Notes: generated by a model not told the origin, from the letters alone. DNA of 64,000 nucleotides from Mucilaginibacter sp. (GCA_031292485.1 JARLHA010000040.1:1-64000); one strand, 5' to 3'. Shown: positions 43,013-52,120, counted from the first letter of the stretch. Translations and numbers: made by a program.

Positions 43013-43611
43013 AAGATTTAATGCAGGATGAAAATCTTGCTGATTTTTTTTTGGTCGGTGGAACAGCGCTTTCTTTACAAATCGGCCATCGGATAAGCAT
43101 TGATCTTGATTTGTTTTCAGAAAAACCTTTTGATGAAAACAAAATGCTTATCTATCTCGAATCAAAAAAGAGTTTTCGACTCGATTATCAGGATAGAAAC
43201 ACTTTAAAAGGGCAAATCGCCGAAACAAAGGTTGATCTCATAAGCCACACTTATCCTTTAGTAAAGCCATTGGTTGTAATAGAGGAGATAAGGTTAGCGA
43301 GCCTTGAGGATATTGCAGCGATGAAGTTGAATGCAATTATTGGAAATGGAACACGGTTAAAAGACTTTATTGATGTCGCCTTCTTATCTTCTTATCTTTC
43401 CCTAAAAACAATGATGAAGGCTTACGAGGATAAATATACTTCCAGAAATCCTCTGTTAACCTTAAAAGCACTTGCATATCATCAGGATATAAATTTTTAT
43501 GAGCCGATTCATATAATCGGTGGAAATTATATCTGGAATGCAATATCAAAACGCCTGAACGAAATGGAGAAATATCCTGAAAAAGTATTTGAAAAACCAC
43601 CATTTCAATAG
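42967..43611 (+). CDS. AbiEii/AbiGii-family nucleotidyltransferase toxin
   Basis: A 214-residue protein with the nucleotidyltransferase core LADFFLVGGTALSLQIGHRISIDLDLFSEKPF at about 16-47: GGTAL and the paired Asp of DLDLF. EEIRLASLEDIAAMKLNAI and RLKDFIDVAFL follow. Known type IV toxins of this fold (AbiEii, MenT) add nucleotides to tRNA and stop growth during phage infection. The active-site residues are intact, so it is probably functional. Confidence 0.82.
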   Translation: MLRKETVSTSTLELLKDLMQDENLADFFLVGGTALSLQIGHRISIDLDLFSEKPFDENKMLIYLESKKSFRLDYQDRNTLKGQIAETKVDLISHTYPLVKPLVVIEEIRLASLEDIAAMKLNAIIGNGTRLKDFIDVAFLSSYLSLKTMMKAYEDKYTSRNPLLTLKALAYHQDINFYEPIHIIGGNYIWNAISKRLNEMEKYPEKVFEKPPFQ

Positions 43612-43655
43612 ACAAAAACAGCGGTCAAATTAGTTAAGATTAGATTATTCGATCT

Positions 43656-43859
43656 TTATGCTCCCTTTCTCAATTCCATAGCTTTTTTACTTATTTGGTT
43701 GATATCCATGTTCTCAAATAGATTTTTTTGCCACGTTGTGTAATCAAAAGGGTCCCTGTTGAGCAAAGTAATAAAACGTTCGGCATCCACCTCTCCCAGC
43801 GCATCCAATAGAGCGCCTAATCCTTTTTGTTTTACCTCGGTATCTGTTATCGTTGTCAT
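43656..43859 (-). CDS. Small partner protein of the PIN gene
   Basis: A 67-residue protein MTTITDTEVKQKGLGALLDAL with VDAERFITLLNRDPFDYTTWQ. This small Bacteroidota family accompanies PIN-domain toxins. Its ATG overlaps the restored stop of the PIN gene (ATGA), so the pair was one transcript with the toxin first. It is probably the antitoxin. Confidence 0.68.
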   Translation of the reverse strand: MTTITDTEVKQKGLGALLDALGEVDAERFITLLNRDPFDYTTWQKNLFENMDINQISKKAMELRKGA

Positions 43860-44292
43860 AATTCCTCTATTATCTTTATAAATTCAATAGGATTAACTAC
43901 GGCTATTTCATTGTTTTTAAACATCTTTTTTGAATCAGATCATCTGTCGTTAAAAAGTAATCGCAATTCGTTGCTATCGAACAAGCTAAATGTAGCGAAT
44001 CCTTAGCTTTGATGCCGGATTTTACAAAGTTTGAAGCTTTTGATAAGATCAAACCGTTTTCCGAAATATCAATGATTGACAAATGTTTCCACTTTTCAAT
44101 GGTATACTTTCTTTCAAAAAATGGATTGGCCTCATTTTCAAAATCGAGTATATACGACCAGGCCAATTCTATTTTACCATTTAAAATCATTAATTGTACG
44201 TACAGCTTGGCATCGGTCTCTAACTTTACCCTTATATTAGATTGATTATCAAACGGACGATTAAAGCAACAATTGTCAAGATATATCCGCAT
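43856..44292 (-). pseudogene. PIN-domain toxin gene with a frameshift near its end
   Basis: From ATG 44292 the frame encodes MRIYLDNCCFNRPFDNQSNI (Asp of the PIN site), ILDFENEANP (Glu) and KAKDSLHLACSIATNCDYFLTTDDLIQK (further Asp). It then stops as RCLKTMK at 43903. Moving one base back at the run of six A (minus strand, 43925-43930) restores KMFKNNEIAVVNPIEFI...EEL, a normal PIN C-terminus, ending TGA at 43858-43856. The catalytic acids precede the shift, so some activity could remain. Loss of one A is the simplest reading; ribosomal slippage is possible. Confidence 0.7.
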
Positions 44293-44467
44293 AAATCAAA
44301 AATAATAAAAATACAATCGACTTCATAAGAAACAGCATCGAAAACTTTTGATAAAAGTGTAATCGGATAAATTTATCTGACAATAATCTCAATTTATGCG
44401 ATCTGAATTTTCATCTTTCACCTGTCGCATTTCTCATTTTTCCATCGTAATCAATAAAAAAATAGTT

Positions 44468-44875
44468 ATGAGAGCTTCTTTTTTTGTTGCGATTGTTATC
44501 CTGTTCCTGTTTTCCTGTAAAAAAAACACTCCCGTACCCCTTAACAGCGGACTGTTTGGCAGTTGGGAAGTACGTCGTGTTTACAACGGAAATATTTTGC
44601 CGGCTGATTCGATCTACAAACCTGGTAACGGAAATATTGTACGACTGAATGCCGACAGTACTTATGTTAAATACGTCCAACATAAATATTCTTCAAAAGG
44701 CGTCTACCATACCAGGATAAATCTGATGTCAATGCTTGCAATGAGCAACGAACGCTTATATTTTGATAACGATACCTCCTTCAACTACCTGGTGATGTTG
44801 AATGGCGACCTGATGACGCTAAGGCCAATGATTCCCGATATTGCTACGGTTGATTATCAAAAAATCAGTAACTGA
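44468..44875 (+). CDS. Small lipoprotein
   Basis: Started at MRASFFVAIV the protein has 135 residues. A signal segment ends FLFSC, a lipobox with Cys at about 17, followed by KKNTPVP. The rest (GLFGSWEVRRVYNG...IVRLNADSTYVKY) resembles the lipocalin-like small lipoproteins common in Bacteroidota. It probably sits in the periplasmic or outer-membrane leaflet. Function is unknown. It is convergent with folP. Confidence 0.72.
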   Translation: MRASFFVAIVILFLFSCKKNTPVPLNSGLFGSWEVRRVYNGNILPADSIYKPGNGNIVRLNADSTYVKYVQHKYSSKGVYHTRINLMSMLAMSNERLYFDNDTSFNYLVMLNGDLMTLRPMIPDIATVDYQKISN

Positions 44876-44877
44876 AT

Positions 44878-45732
44878 TTACGCTTCGCAGGCCTTAAAGA
44901 TTTTTACCGCTTCTACAGCTTCCTTTACATCATGAACGCGAAGGATATTTGCGCCTTTTGTAAGGGCAATCGTGTTTAACGCCGTCGTGCCATTAAGAGC
45001 TTCTTCAGGGTCGATGCCTAGTAGGTGATAGATCATGCGCTTTCTCGAAACGCCCGCAAGAATGGGGAGTTGCAGCCTGTTAAACTCTTCGAGGCGGCTC
45101 ATCAGGGCATAACTTTGCTCCTGTTTTTTTGCAAACCCAAAACCAGGGTCAATGATCACATCATGTACCCCCAGTTGCTTTAGCTGGTAATATTTGGTTG
45201 AGAAATAATCGTAAACCTCGGCAAATACATCTTCGTAATCAGTTTTTTGCAACATATTTTGCGGCGTGCCTTTCATGTGCATTAAAATATAAGGTACCTG
45301 TAAACGCGCTGCGGTTGCAAACATATCCTCATCCAACTGGCCGCCGGAGATGTCATTGATGATGTGCCCACCCGCATTTATTGCTGCCTCAGCAACCTTT
45401 GAACGAAAGGTATCAACGGATAACATAGCTTCGGGATATTCAGCCCTGATGGCTTCAATCACCGGCAACAACCGGTCCGTTTCTTCCTGGATGGAAATGT
45501 CCACAGCGCCGGGGCGTGAGGAATAGGCTCCGAGGTCTAAAAAAGTAGCTCCTTCGCCCAGCATTTTGCCTGCCTGCAACACGGCTTCTTCAACGCCGGG
45601 TTTCCGGCTACCCGCAAAAAAGGAGTCGGGTGTCAGGTTGATGATCCCCATAACCTTTGGGCTGCTCAAATCAATTAAATAGCCCCCGGCATTCAGCGTT
45701 GCCTTTTTCCGAAAAAACGTATCTTTAGCCAT
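44878..45732 (-). CDS. folP: Dihydropteroate synthase
   Basis: Started at MAKDTFF the protein has 284 residues. It shows GIINLTPDSFFAGSRK at about 28-43, DLGAYSSRPGA at about 66-76, SVDTFRSKVAEAA, INDISGGQLD, and VIIDPGFGFAKKQEQSYAL, all standard for the TIM-barrel enzyme. It joins pterin pyrophosphate to p-aminobenzoate, the sulfonamide target step in folate synthesis. It is divergent from the DoxX gene; a repeat array fills the gap. Confidence 0.95.
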   Translation of the reverse strand: MAKDTFFRKKATLNAGGYLIDLSSPKVMGIINLTPDSFFAGSRKPGVEEAVLQAGKMLGEGATFLDLGAYSSRPGAVDISIQEETDRLLPVIEAIRAEYPEAMLSVDTFRSKVAEAAINAGGHIINDISGGQLDEDMFATAARLQVPYILMHMKGTPQNMLQKTDYEDVFAEVYDYFSTKYYQLKQLGVHDVIIDPGFGFAKKQEQSYALMSRLEEFNRLQLPILAGVSRKRMIYHLLGIDPEEALNGTTALNTIALTKGANILRVHDVKEAVEAVKIFKACEA

Positions 45733-45880
45733 TCGCAATTGTTGAAAGGTTGTAATGTTGTAAAGTTGCAATGTTATTTTTAATCAAAGGGTTTTTAATT
45801 GAGATTTTACGTTTTTTGCAATTTGAAAAACGCCAAACCTTACAACTTTCCAACGTTGCAACTTTCCAACGCTTAACAAA
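45733..45880. repeat. Facing GTTGTAAT/ACAACCTT arrays between folP and doxX
   Basis: Left GTTGAAAGGTTGTAATGTTG (45739-45775) and right ACCTTACAACTTTCCAACG (45836-45870), in 8-bp steps. Any promoters of the two genes must be within or between these arrays. Confidence 0.65.
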
Positions 45881-47044
45881 ATGACTAATACTAAAACAAC
45901 TCCATGGTGGATATGGGCATGCCGGATATTTGTTGGCGTGCTTTTTATTTTCTCGGGCCTGGTAAAAATTAACGACCCGCTGGGCTTCTCGTATAAGCTC
46001 GAAGAATATTTCGACGTCCTGCACCTTACTTTTTTTACACCATTTTCACTTTATATTGCCATTATATTATGCTCGTTGGAGATCATATTAGGCTTTGGTC
46101 TCCTCATCGGCGCCCGCTCTGTAAATGTTGCCTGGGGTTTGCTGCTGCTCACCATTTTCTTTGGCTTTTTAACTTTTTATTCGGCTTATTTTAAAGTGGT
46201 GCAAACCTGCGGTTGTTTTGGGGACGCTATCCCGTTAACCCCATGGCAATCTTTCAGCAAGGATATGTTTTTATTATTGTTGATAATCATCCTGTTTAAA
46301 AACCGCCGAAGGATACAGCCGCTTACAAACCCAAACACCGGGAATAAATTATTAATCGCGGCAACCGTAGTCGCGGTAGGGATAGGCCTTTACACCTATA
46401 ACTTTTTGCCGGTGATAGATTTCCTGGCTTATAAAGTTGGCGCTAATATTCCGGATGAAATGAAAACACCTCCTGGCGCCAAGCCTGACGAGTATGAACT
46501 CACCTATACGCTAAAAAATAAAAAAACAGGTGCCACAAAGGTGATGAATAACACCGAATATATGAGCAGCAATATCTGGAAAGATAACGACTGGTCGGTT
46601 GTGGGTACGCCGGAAAGCCGGTTGGTAAAAAAAGGTTTTTCACCAGAGATCCAGGATCTCACTATCAGCGACGCCCAGGGCACTGACTACACCAAAGAAC
46701 TGTTAACCAATCCTTACCTAAACCTGGTAATTGTGGCGTATGATTTACGCCATACTGATACCGATGCACTGGCACGGTTAAATGCTACCGCCATCAACCT
46801 GCAAAATGATTACCATACACGTACCGTAATGCTTACCTCCAACTCCGCGCAATATTCGGAGGCGTTCAGCAAACAGCACGACCTGGCATTCGAGCTATTT
46901 TATGCTGATGAAGTGCCCCTAAAAACGATGGTGCGGGCTAACCCCGGTATATTTTTGATAAAAAACGGTACTATCATCAATAAATGGCATTACCATTCTA
47001 TTCCAAATTATGACGTGCTGGTAGAAGATTATTTTCAGAAATAA
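45881..47044 (+). CDS. BT_3928-like DoxX-family membrane protein
   Basis: The 387-residue protein has four N-terminal membrane spans of the DoxX/MauE type (CRIFVGVLFIFSGLVKINDPL at about 13-33) with FKVVQTCGCFGDAIPLTPW in a loop; this CxCFG pattern is a redox-linked feature of MauE-like proteins. A fifth span and a thioredoxin-like periplasmic half follow (YLNLVIVAYDLRHT, GIFLIKNGTIINKWH). It may supply reducing power or handle sulfide in the envelope. The family name is from memory. Confidence 0.82.
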   Translation: MTNTKTTPWWIWACRIFVGVLFIFSGLVKINDPLGFSYKLEEYFDVLHLTFFTPFSLYIAIILCSLEIILGFGLLIGARSVNVAWGLLLLTIFFGFLTFYSAYFKVVQTCGCFGDAIPLTPWQSFSKDMFLLLLIIILFKNRRRIQPLTNPNTGNKLLIAATVVAVGIGLYTYNFLPVIDFLAYKVGANIPDEMKTPPGAKPDEYELTYTLKNKKTGATKVMNNTEYMSSNIWKDNDWSVVGTPESRLVKKGFSPEIQDLTISDAQGTDYTKELLTNPYLNLVIVAYDLRHTDTDALARLNATAINLQNDYHTRTVMLTSNSAQYSEAFSKQHDLAFELFYADEVPLKTMVRANPGIFLIKNGTIINKWHYHSIPNYDVLVEDYFQK

Positions 47045-47062
47045 ATTAACTACTTTTATTTC

Positions 47063-48700
47063 ATGAAGATTACGAAGCTGGAACTAAAGAATTTTAAACG
47101 TTTTGATGATTTGACCATCGATTTAACCTCGCTGGCTGAACCCGCTAAGCTTGTTTTGTTGATTGGTACAAATGGGTCGGGGAAATCTTCTGTGTTTGAT
47201 GCTTTTGAAGTTGCAAATAAAATAAGCAGAAATGACGGATTTGGTGTTGAACCCTATTATGTAAAAGATTCAAAAAAAAAGGTGTTCGAATTGAAAATCT
47301 TAACCGATTTGAAAAATCAATCAAACGCATATATTGAAGCAAAAATTATTTCTGGGGTCTCATACCAAGGACTTAAAGTTGATTCTTTTTATGGACGGAC
47401 AAGCGCTAGGCAAGTTCCAAGATTAACAAGAAGAACATTAGGAGAGGGAAATTTTATCTTTGAAAAGGATACGGATCGTCCTCGAATGTTTATAGATCGA
47501 GATAATCGGTTTGAAAATGATATTGAAAAAGTGGCTTCGTCCATATTAACAGATGTTTTTAAAGGAAATGTATCGACAGAAGCAATTAAGGAAAGCTATA
47601 TTAATCCACTCAACAAAGCGTTTGAAAATATATTTGGTATTGAAGAAGGAACAAGAATTAAGTTAATATCGATTAAACCACCACTTGAAGGCAAGATAGC
47701 TGAAATTTTATTTGAAAAAGGGTCATCGAATATCCCGTATGATTTTTTAAGCAGTGGTGAAAAAGAAATATTTAATATACTTCTTAATCTCTTAACCAGA
47801 AAGGAATATTTTCAAGATACAATCTACTTTTTTGATGAAATAGATCTACATTTAAATACAGCTTTGCAAAAAAATTTGCTTAAAGAAATTACTGAGAACT
47901 GGATACCAGAGAACTGCCAACTATGGATAGCCAGCCATTCTTTGGGGTTTATAGAATATGCAAATGCTACAGAAAATGCAGCAATCATTGATTTTGACAA
48001 CCTGAATTTTGACGTGCCGCAGGTTATCCTTCCATCAACAAAGAATAATGCTGATATTTTTGAAATCGCAGTAAGCAAAGAGTTTTTAGCTAATATATTC
48101 GAAGGAAAAACGCTGGTGTTTTCAGAAAATACCGATACTTCGTTATATAATAATCTCAAAATAAAAGATACCATATTTCTTGTAGGTAAGAATAAAGCAG
48201 ATGTTTTTTACAAAACAAAAAACAATGCCAATTACAATGGTCTAATTGATCGTGATTATTTAACGGACGAAGAAAGGATTAGCGTATTAACGGCATACAA
48301 GAAGCTCTTTATTCTTAACTATTATTCCATTGAAAATTATTTATACCACCCTGATAATCTCGAAGAGTTCTATAATTCTAAAGGGAATGAATTCGACAGG
48401 GCGGGCTATGTGGCGTCAATTGAAAATGAACGAAAATTAATCAGGGATAAAATTTTGCTTGGCATTCTCCGTGCAAGGGAAAGTTATTCATTTTTCAGAG
48501 AAGAAAAGCCTAAAGTTATTAGGACAGACGAGGAAATGATATTGCAAATGTTCGATAGTAATGATCTCGAAACATTCTACAAGGTATTTCCGGCTAAGGA
48601 CTATGGAACAGGAATTAAAGAGCGTCAAAATTTAAATCCCGCTGATCTCGCAAAAACCAACTGGTTTAAAGCTAAGATTGAAGAAGTTCTTAAAAAATGA
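47063..48700 (+). CDS. AAA-ATPase with DUF4435 (OLD-like) C-terminus
   Basis: A 545-residue protein. MKITKLELKNFKRFDDLTIDL and LIGTNGSGKSSVFDAFE form the SMC/RecF-type N-lobe. FLSSGEKEIFNILL is the signature, TIYFFDEIDLHLN the Walker B (DE) and WIASHSLGFIE the H-loop. The C-terminus has LVGKNKADVF, GLIDRDYLTDEER and YYSIENYLYHP, a DUF4435/Toprim-like part with the IDRD acids. The gene is AT-rich compared with doxX and the permease that flank it, and its stop overlaps the permease start (ATGA), so it seems to have been inserted neatly. OLD-like ATPase-Toprim proteins often defend against phage; this is inference. Confidence 0.78.
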   Translation: MKITKLELKNFKRFDDLTIDLTSLAEPAKLVLLIGTNGSGKSSVFDAFEVANKISRNDGFGVEPYYVKDSKKKVFELKILTDLKNQSNAYIEAKIISGVSYQGLKVDSFYGRTSARQVPRLTRRTLGEGNFIFEKDTDRPRMFIDRDNRFENDIEKVASSILTDVFKGNVSTEAIKESYINPLNKAFENIFGIEEGTRIKLISIKPPLEGKIAEILFEKGSSNIPYDFLSSGEKEIFNILLNLLTRKEYFQDTIYFFDEIDLHLNTALQKNLLKEITENWIPENCQLWIASHSLGFIEYANATENAAIIDFDNLNFDVPQVILPSTKNNADIFEIAVSKEFLANIFEGKTLVFSENTDTSLYNNLKIKDTIFLVGKNKADVFYKTKNNANYNGLIDRDYLTDEERISVLTAYKKLFILNYYSIENYLYHPDNLEEFYNSKGNEFDRAGYVASIENERKLIRDKILLGILRARESYSFFREEKPKVIRTDEEMILQMFDSNDLETFYKVFPAKDYGTGIKERQNLNPADLAKTNWFKAKIEEVLKK

Positions 48701-49755
48701 TCCGCTACCTCATCCGCAAGTTTTTTTATGGCTCGGCAGTAATGCTTGGTATTGTGGTAGTGGTTTTTTTTCTGTTTAATATTTTACCGGTAGATCCGGC
48801 ACGGATGACGCAGGGACAGCGGGCGGATGTGCAATCGCTTCAGGCTATCCGCAAGGAATTTGGTTTGGATAAACCTATCCCGGTGCAATTTCTTTACTAC
48901 CTGAACGACCTTTCACCAATCGGTTTTCACCTCAACACCAAACAAGAAGAGCAGCAATATCATTATGTGAAATTGTTTCCAATTTCATCTGAGAGGGTAT
49001 TGGCGCTCAAATGGCCCTATTTACGGCGTTCCTATCAAACCCATAAAGAAGTAGCTAAGCTATTAATAGAAGTAATCCCCAATACGCTGGTGCTGGCTAC
49101 TACGGCCATGATATTTGCCATACTGATTGGTGTTTTTTTTGGCGTATTGAGTGCCGTACATCAAAATACATGGATCGATAAGCTGGCCATCGGGATCTCA
49201 ACGCTGGGTGTTTCCGCGCCTTCCTTTTTTGCAGGCATTATCATCGCGTGGATCTTTGGGTTCGAGTTATCCAGATACACCGGCTTAAACATGTCGGGCA
49301 GTTTATATACTTATGATCCATTTAAAGGCGAAGTGATCACCTGGCGCAACCTGGTTTTGCCGATGGTTACCCTCGGCTTAAGGCCTTTGGCGATTATTGT
49401 GCAGCTTACCCGCAATGCGATGCTGGATGAGCTGGGTAAGGATTATATCCGTACAGCCAGGGCAAAAGGCTTAAGCGAAAATGCGATCGTATACCGTCAT
49501 GCATTAAAGAATGCCCTGAACCCGGTAATCACCGCTATAGCCAACTGGTTTGCCTCGCTGCTGGCAGGTTCCTTTTTTGTGGAATATGTTTTTGGCTATA
49601 ACGGTTTGGGTAAAACAACGGTCGATGCTTTGGAGATGTCCGATTTCCCGGTAGTAATGGGCTCCATTTTATTTATTGCATTTATTTTTGTGGTCATCAA
49701 TATTTTGGTGGATATTATTTATGTTTGGATTGACCCGAGGGTGAAGCTTTCATAG
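48697..49755 (+). CDS. DppB-like ABC transporter permease
   Basis: A 352-residue permease of the dipeptide/oligopeptide type: MIRYLIRKFFYGSAVMLGIV first span, LPVDPARMTQGQ loop, then five more spans. The EAA loop is DYIRTARAKGLSENAIVYRHALKNAL. A typical transporter has two permeases and two ATPases; only this one is in the window, so partners are elsewhere or it is a solitary core gene of the group. A periplasmic insertion of about 60 residues between spans 1 and 2 is longer than usual. Confidence 0.87.
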   Translation: MIRYLIRKFFYGSAVMLGIVVVVFFLFNILPVDPARMTQGQRADVQSLQAIRKEFGLDKPIPVQFLYYLNDLSPIGFHLNTKQEEQQYHYVKLFPISSERVLALKWPYLRRSYQTHKEVAKLLIEVIPNTLVLATTAMIFAILIGVFFGVLSAVHQNTWIDKLAIGISTLGVSAPSFFAGIIIAWIFGFELSRYTGLNMSGSLYTYDPFKGEVITWRNLVLPMVTLGLRPLAIIVQLTRNAMLDELGKDYIRTARAKGLSENAIVYRHALKNALNPVITAIANWFASLLAGSFFVEYVFGYNGLGKTTVDALEMSDFPVVMGSILFIAFIFVVINILVDIIYVWIDPRVKLS

Positions 49756-49836
49756 TTCATAGTTGATGGTTCATAGTTCATGGTAGGTGTGGATTATAGC
49801 GGGAAAAAGTTTAATGATTTGTAATTTGAAGTTAAC

Positions 49837-50385
49837 GTGTCTCAAAATAACATAAAATCCACTTCTGAGGGTTTAGGCATCATTTTCCTGGTTGGTTTTA
49901 TGGGCTGCGGAAAAACCACTTTGGGTCGTAAATTGGCAAACAGGCTGGGGTATGACTTTATAGATCTCGACCATATCCTCGAAGCACAAGAGAGGATGAC
50001 CATTGCTGAATATTTCGCCAAATTTGGTGAGAATGCTTTCCGCGAACTGGAATCAGAAGTTTTAAAACAAACCCAATATCCCGAACATGCCGTTGTGTCC
50101 ACCGGTGGAGGTTTGCCTTGCTTTTTTGACAACATGGACTGGATGAACACGCACGGCAAAACCATCTACATCAAATTATCTCCCAAAACTTTAGCCACGC
50201 GGCTTGAAAATGAAAAAGAAGAACGCCCCTTGTTGCGCCAGCACCACGGCGAAGCGCTGGTTGCTTTTATTACTGATAAATTAACAGAGAGAGAGCCTTT
50301 TTATGGACAGGCCACTATAATTGCTGATGGGTTGAGTTTGACGGCGGAAAAAGTGGAGGAGTTGCTGAAAATCAAGGCCATTTAG
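49837..50385 (+). CDS. aroK: Shikimate kinase
   Basis: A 182-residue P-loop kinase: FLVGFMGCGKTTLGRKLA at about 17-34, DLDHILEAQERMTIAEYFAKFGENAFRELE (shikimate-binding Asp and Arg), STGGGLP at about 88-94, and EERPLLR in the lid. It phosphorylates shikimate in aromatic amino-acid synthesis. The start is GTG at 49837; no ATG fits the family alignment as well. Its 3' end overlaps the convergent toxin gene by 14 bp. Confidence 0.92.
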   Translation: MSQNNIKSTSEGLGIIFLVGFMGCGKTTLGRKLANRLGYDFIDLDHILEAQERMTIAEYFAKFGENAFRELESEVLKQTQYPEHAVVSTGGGLPCFFDNMDWMNTHGKTIYIKLSPKTLATRLENEKEERPLLRQHHGEALVAFITDKLTEREPFYGQATIIADGLSLTAEKVEELLKIKAI

Positions 50386-50677
50386 ACGGATCCATACGGT
50401 TATCCAAGATGGAGTTAATGGAAATTCGGTTTTTTGAAACTCTGTAAAATACAGACAATTGTTTGCTTAAAACAGCTCGTCGGATTTTTTTGCTGTTGTT
50501 AACCAGGGGATAGAGTTCCGGGAAGGGTTTTGTCGCGCGCTCAAACGTCTCCAATAAATCATAAAAGTGGTCAACTTCTCTATGCGTGAAATTATATAAC
50601 AGGTAGTTTTTTATAACAATTGCATCAGCATTAGCTCTTTTGGTGTAGTGAATTACAAATGAGGAATTTTCATCCAT
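50372..50677 (-). CDS. ParE/RelE-family toxin
   Basis: A 101-residue protein with SFVIHYTKRANADAIVIKNYLL, helices to TKPFPELYPLVNN, and KKIRRAVLSKQLSVFYRVSKNRISINSILDNRMDPSKWP. The strand pair and DNRMDP ending match the ParE/RelE toxin group also seen at 26193. Its stop lies inside the end of aroK, so the last five codons share DNA with aroK on the other strand. It overlaps its antitoxin by eight bases. Confidence 0.84.
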   Translation of the reverse strand: MDENSSFVIHYTKRANADAIVIKNYLLYNFTHREVDHFYDLLETFERATKPFPELYPLVNNSKKIRRAVLSKQLSVFYRVSKNRISINSILDNRMDPSKWP

Positions 50678-50906
50678 TTTTTAAGTTTTTCCAAAACTCT
50701 TCTGATGAAATGACACGACCATTTTCCTCATCTTCTATCCCTTCATTTATATGCTGTTTTTGCCATTCGGGCAAATTATCCCACCAATCTCCATCTTGTT
50801 CTGAGTTTCTTAAACTATCCAAAACAGTGAGCATGTTGGAATCTGAAAGCTGTTCAATCCATGCAATAAGATTTGATTTGGTTTCTTTTATTTCTGCTAT
50901 TGACAT
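50670..50906 (-). CDS. Antitoxin of the ParE-type pair behind aroK
   Basis: A 78-residue protein: MSIAEIKETKSNLIAWIEQLSD helical N-terminus, then WWDNLPEWQKQHINEGIEDEENGRVISSEEFWKNLKNG. The INEGI.D...GRVISSEEFW tail is typical of antitoxins that bind these toxins. The start lies about 34 bp past the phosphoribosyltransferase stop. Confidence 0.82.
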   Translation of the reverse strand: MSIAEIKETKSNLIAWIEQLSDSNMLTVLDSLRNSEQDGDWWDNLPEWQKQHINEGIEDEENGRVISSEEFWKNLKNG

Positions 50907-50939
50907 AAAACGAAGTTTTATAACAAATTTAAATAATTT

Positions 50940-51449
50940 TTACCTCAAATAAGCCCCATCCTCTTCGCCCGCTTCATCCAAAACTACTTCTACATGTTCT
51001 TTTAATACAGTAGATAGGGCAATCCCGGCAAAATCAGTGGTGATGGGGAAATTTTTGTGGTTACGGTCGACCAAAACGGCAGTACGGAATTTTTTTAGCG
51101 GTACATCCCTGAAAACGCCAAAGCCATAAGCCAATGCTTTGCCGCTGTTTAAAACATCGTCTACCAGGATAATTACTTTGTTGCTGCAGTCCTGCACGTC
51201 AAAATTGATCTCTGCTTTCAAAAAAGGGCTAAACTTATCCAGTTTAATGGTAAGCAGCCTGATCTTAAAAGGTGCAATTTTATCAAGGATAGCTTTTAAT
51301 CTTTCTGCAATTTTGTTTCCGCCAGGTAATATCCCGGCAATTAAAATTTCTTCTTCGTCAAAATTATCTTCCAGTATCTGGTAAGCTATCCGGTCAATCT
51401 TTTGCTGGATCTGCTGGCTGTTTAATATCAGGAGTTGTTTATCTGGCAT
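50940..51449 (-). CDS. PyrR-like phosphoribosyltransferase
   Basis: Started at MPDKQLLILN the protein has 169 residues. It is a type I phosphoribosyltransferase with the PRPP motif VIILVDDVLNSGKALAYG at about 91-108 and GILPGGNKIAERLK before it. TAVLVDRNHKNFPI resembles PyrR proteins. It may be an uracil phosphoribosyltransferase; an RNA-binding role as in Bacillus PyrR is not shown. The longer frame to 51530 runs into repeats. Confidence 0.82.
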   Translation of the reverse strand: MPDKQLLILNSQQIQQKIDRIAYQILEDNFDEEEILIAGILPGGNKIAERLKAILDKIAPFKIRLLTIKLDKFSPFLKAEINFDVQDCSNKVIILVDDVLNSGKALAYGFGVFRDVPLKKFRTAVLVDRNHKNFPITTDFAGIALSTVLKEHVEVVLDEAGEEDGAYLR

Positions 51450-51598
51450 TTTATGTCGGGATGTTGTTAGTATGGTTGAAATGTTGCAAGGTTGGAATGT
51501 TGTAAAGTTCCTGTCACTTTGTAAAGACAAAATTAACCTTTCAACCTCACAACTTTACAACATTACAACAAAAAAATCCTTTCAACCTCACAACAAAT
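51450..51598. repeat. Facing GTTGAAAT/CAACCTCACAAC arrays
   Basis: GTTGAAATGTTGCAAGGTTG (51475-51510) faces AACCTTTCAACCTCACAACT (51535-51596), 8-bp steps, the same family as 19820 and 45740. Confidence 0.65.
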
Positions 51599-52012
51599 TT
51601 ATTTAGGATACGGGTAATAAATAAAGTTAGCCCCTTCAGGCACCACTACAAATACACACATAAAATCATTTGGGTTTTTGTAGGATTGGATAAAACGTTC
51701 TTTTAGTATTTCTTTGATCACTCCTTTTTCTACAAATTCCTCAAGTGTAGAAGCGTGGATGCTCCATTCTGTATTAAGGTCGTTTCGGTCCAGGATCAGT
51801 TCACCCAGGTTCAGTTCATGCTGATGGGCAATAAATATGGGGTAGTTGGATAATCCTTCAACCATTATCTCTATAGCTACCTCGCGTACAGACTCATGAA
51901 AAAATTTAAGGTCACGCTCCAGGCTCAATAACGGACTATCCTTTTTCGGATCTTCGCTATTTTTATTTTCGTTTAAAAGTTCTTCCGGTTCCATTTTTTT
52001 GTGATTATTCAC
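51599..52012 (-). CDS. Hypothetical soluble protein
   Basis: A 137-residue protein. The first 30 residues are polar and probably disordered (MEPEELLNENKNSEDPKKDS). The body, LSLERDLKFFHESVREVAIEIMVEGLSNYPIFIAHQHELNLGELIL, is mixed alpha/beta, with MCVFVVVPEGANFIYYPYP at the end. I recognise a Bacteroidota-conserved protein of unknown function. A second Met at residue 7 is an equally good start. Confidence 0.72.
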   Translation of the reverse strand: MNNHKKMEPEELLNENKNSEDPKKDSPLLSLERDLKFFHESVREVAIEIMVEGLSNYPIFIAHQHELNLGELILDRNDLNTEWSIHASTLEEFVEKGVIKEILKERFIQSYKNPNDFMCVFVVVPEGANFIYYPYPK

Positions 52013-52120
52013 AATTGTTTGTTTTTTTAATGGCGTTCATGAGTTCGCTACACTCAGTTACACCGATTATATTTTGTGATTGCACCGATTTTTATTTTTT
52101 TTCTGTTATGGACGCAGCCT

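Noticed and set aside
43925..43930. Programmed -1 ribosomal frameshift in the PIN gene
   Set aside because: The codons CAA AAA AGA do not allow re-pairing of both tRNAs at a standard X XXY YYZ site; a simple deletion explains the data better.
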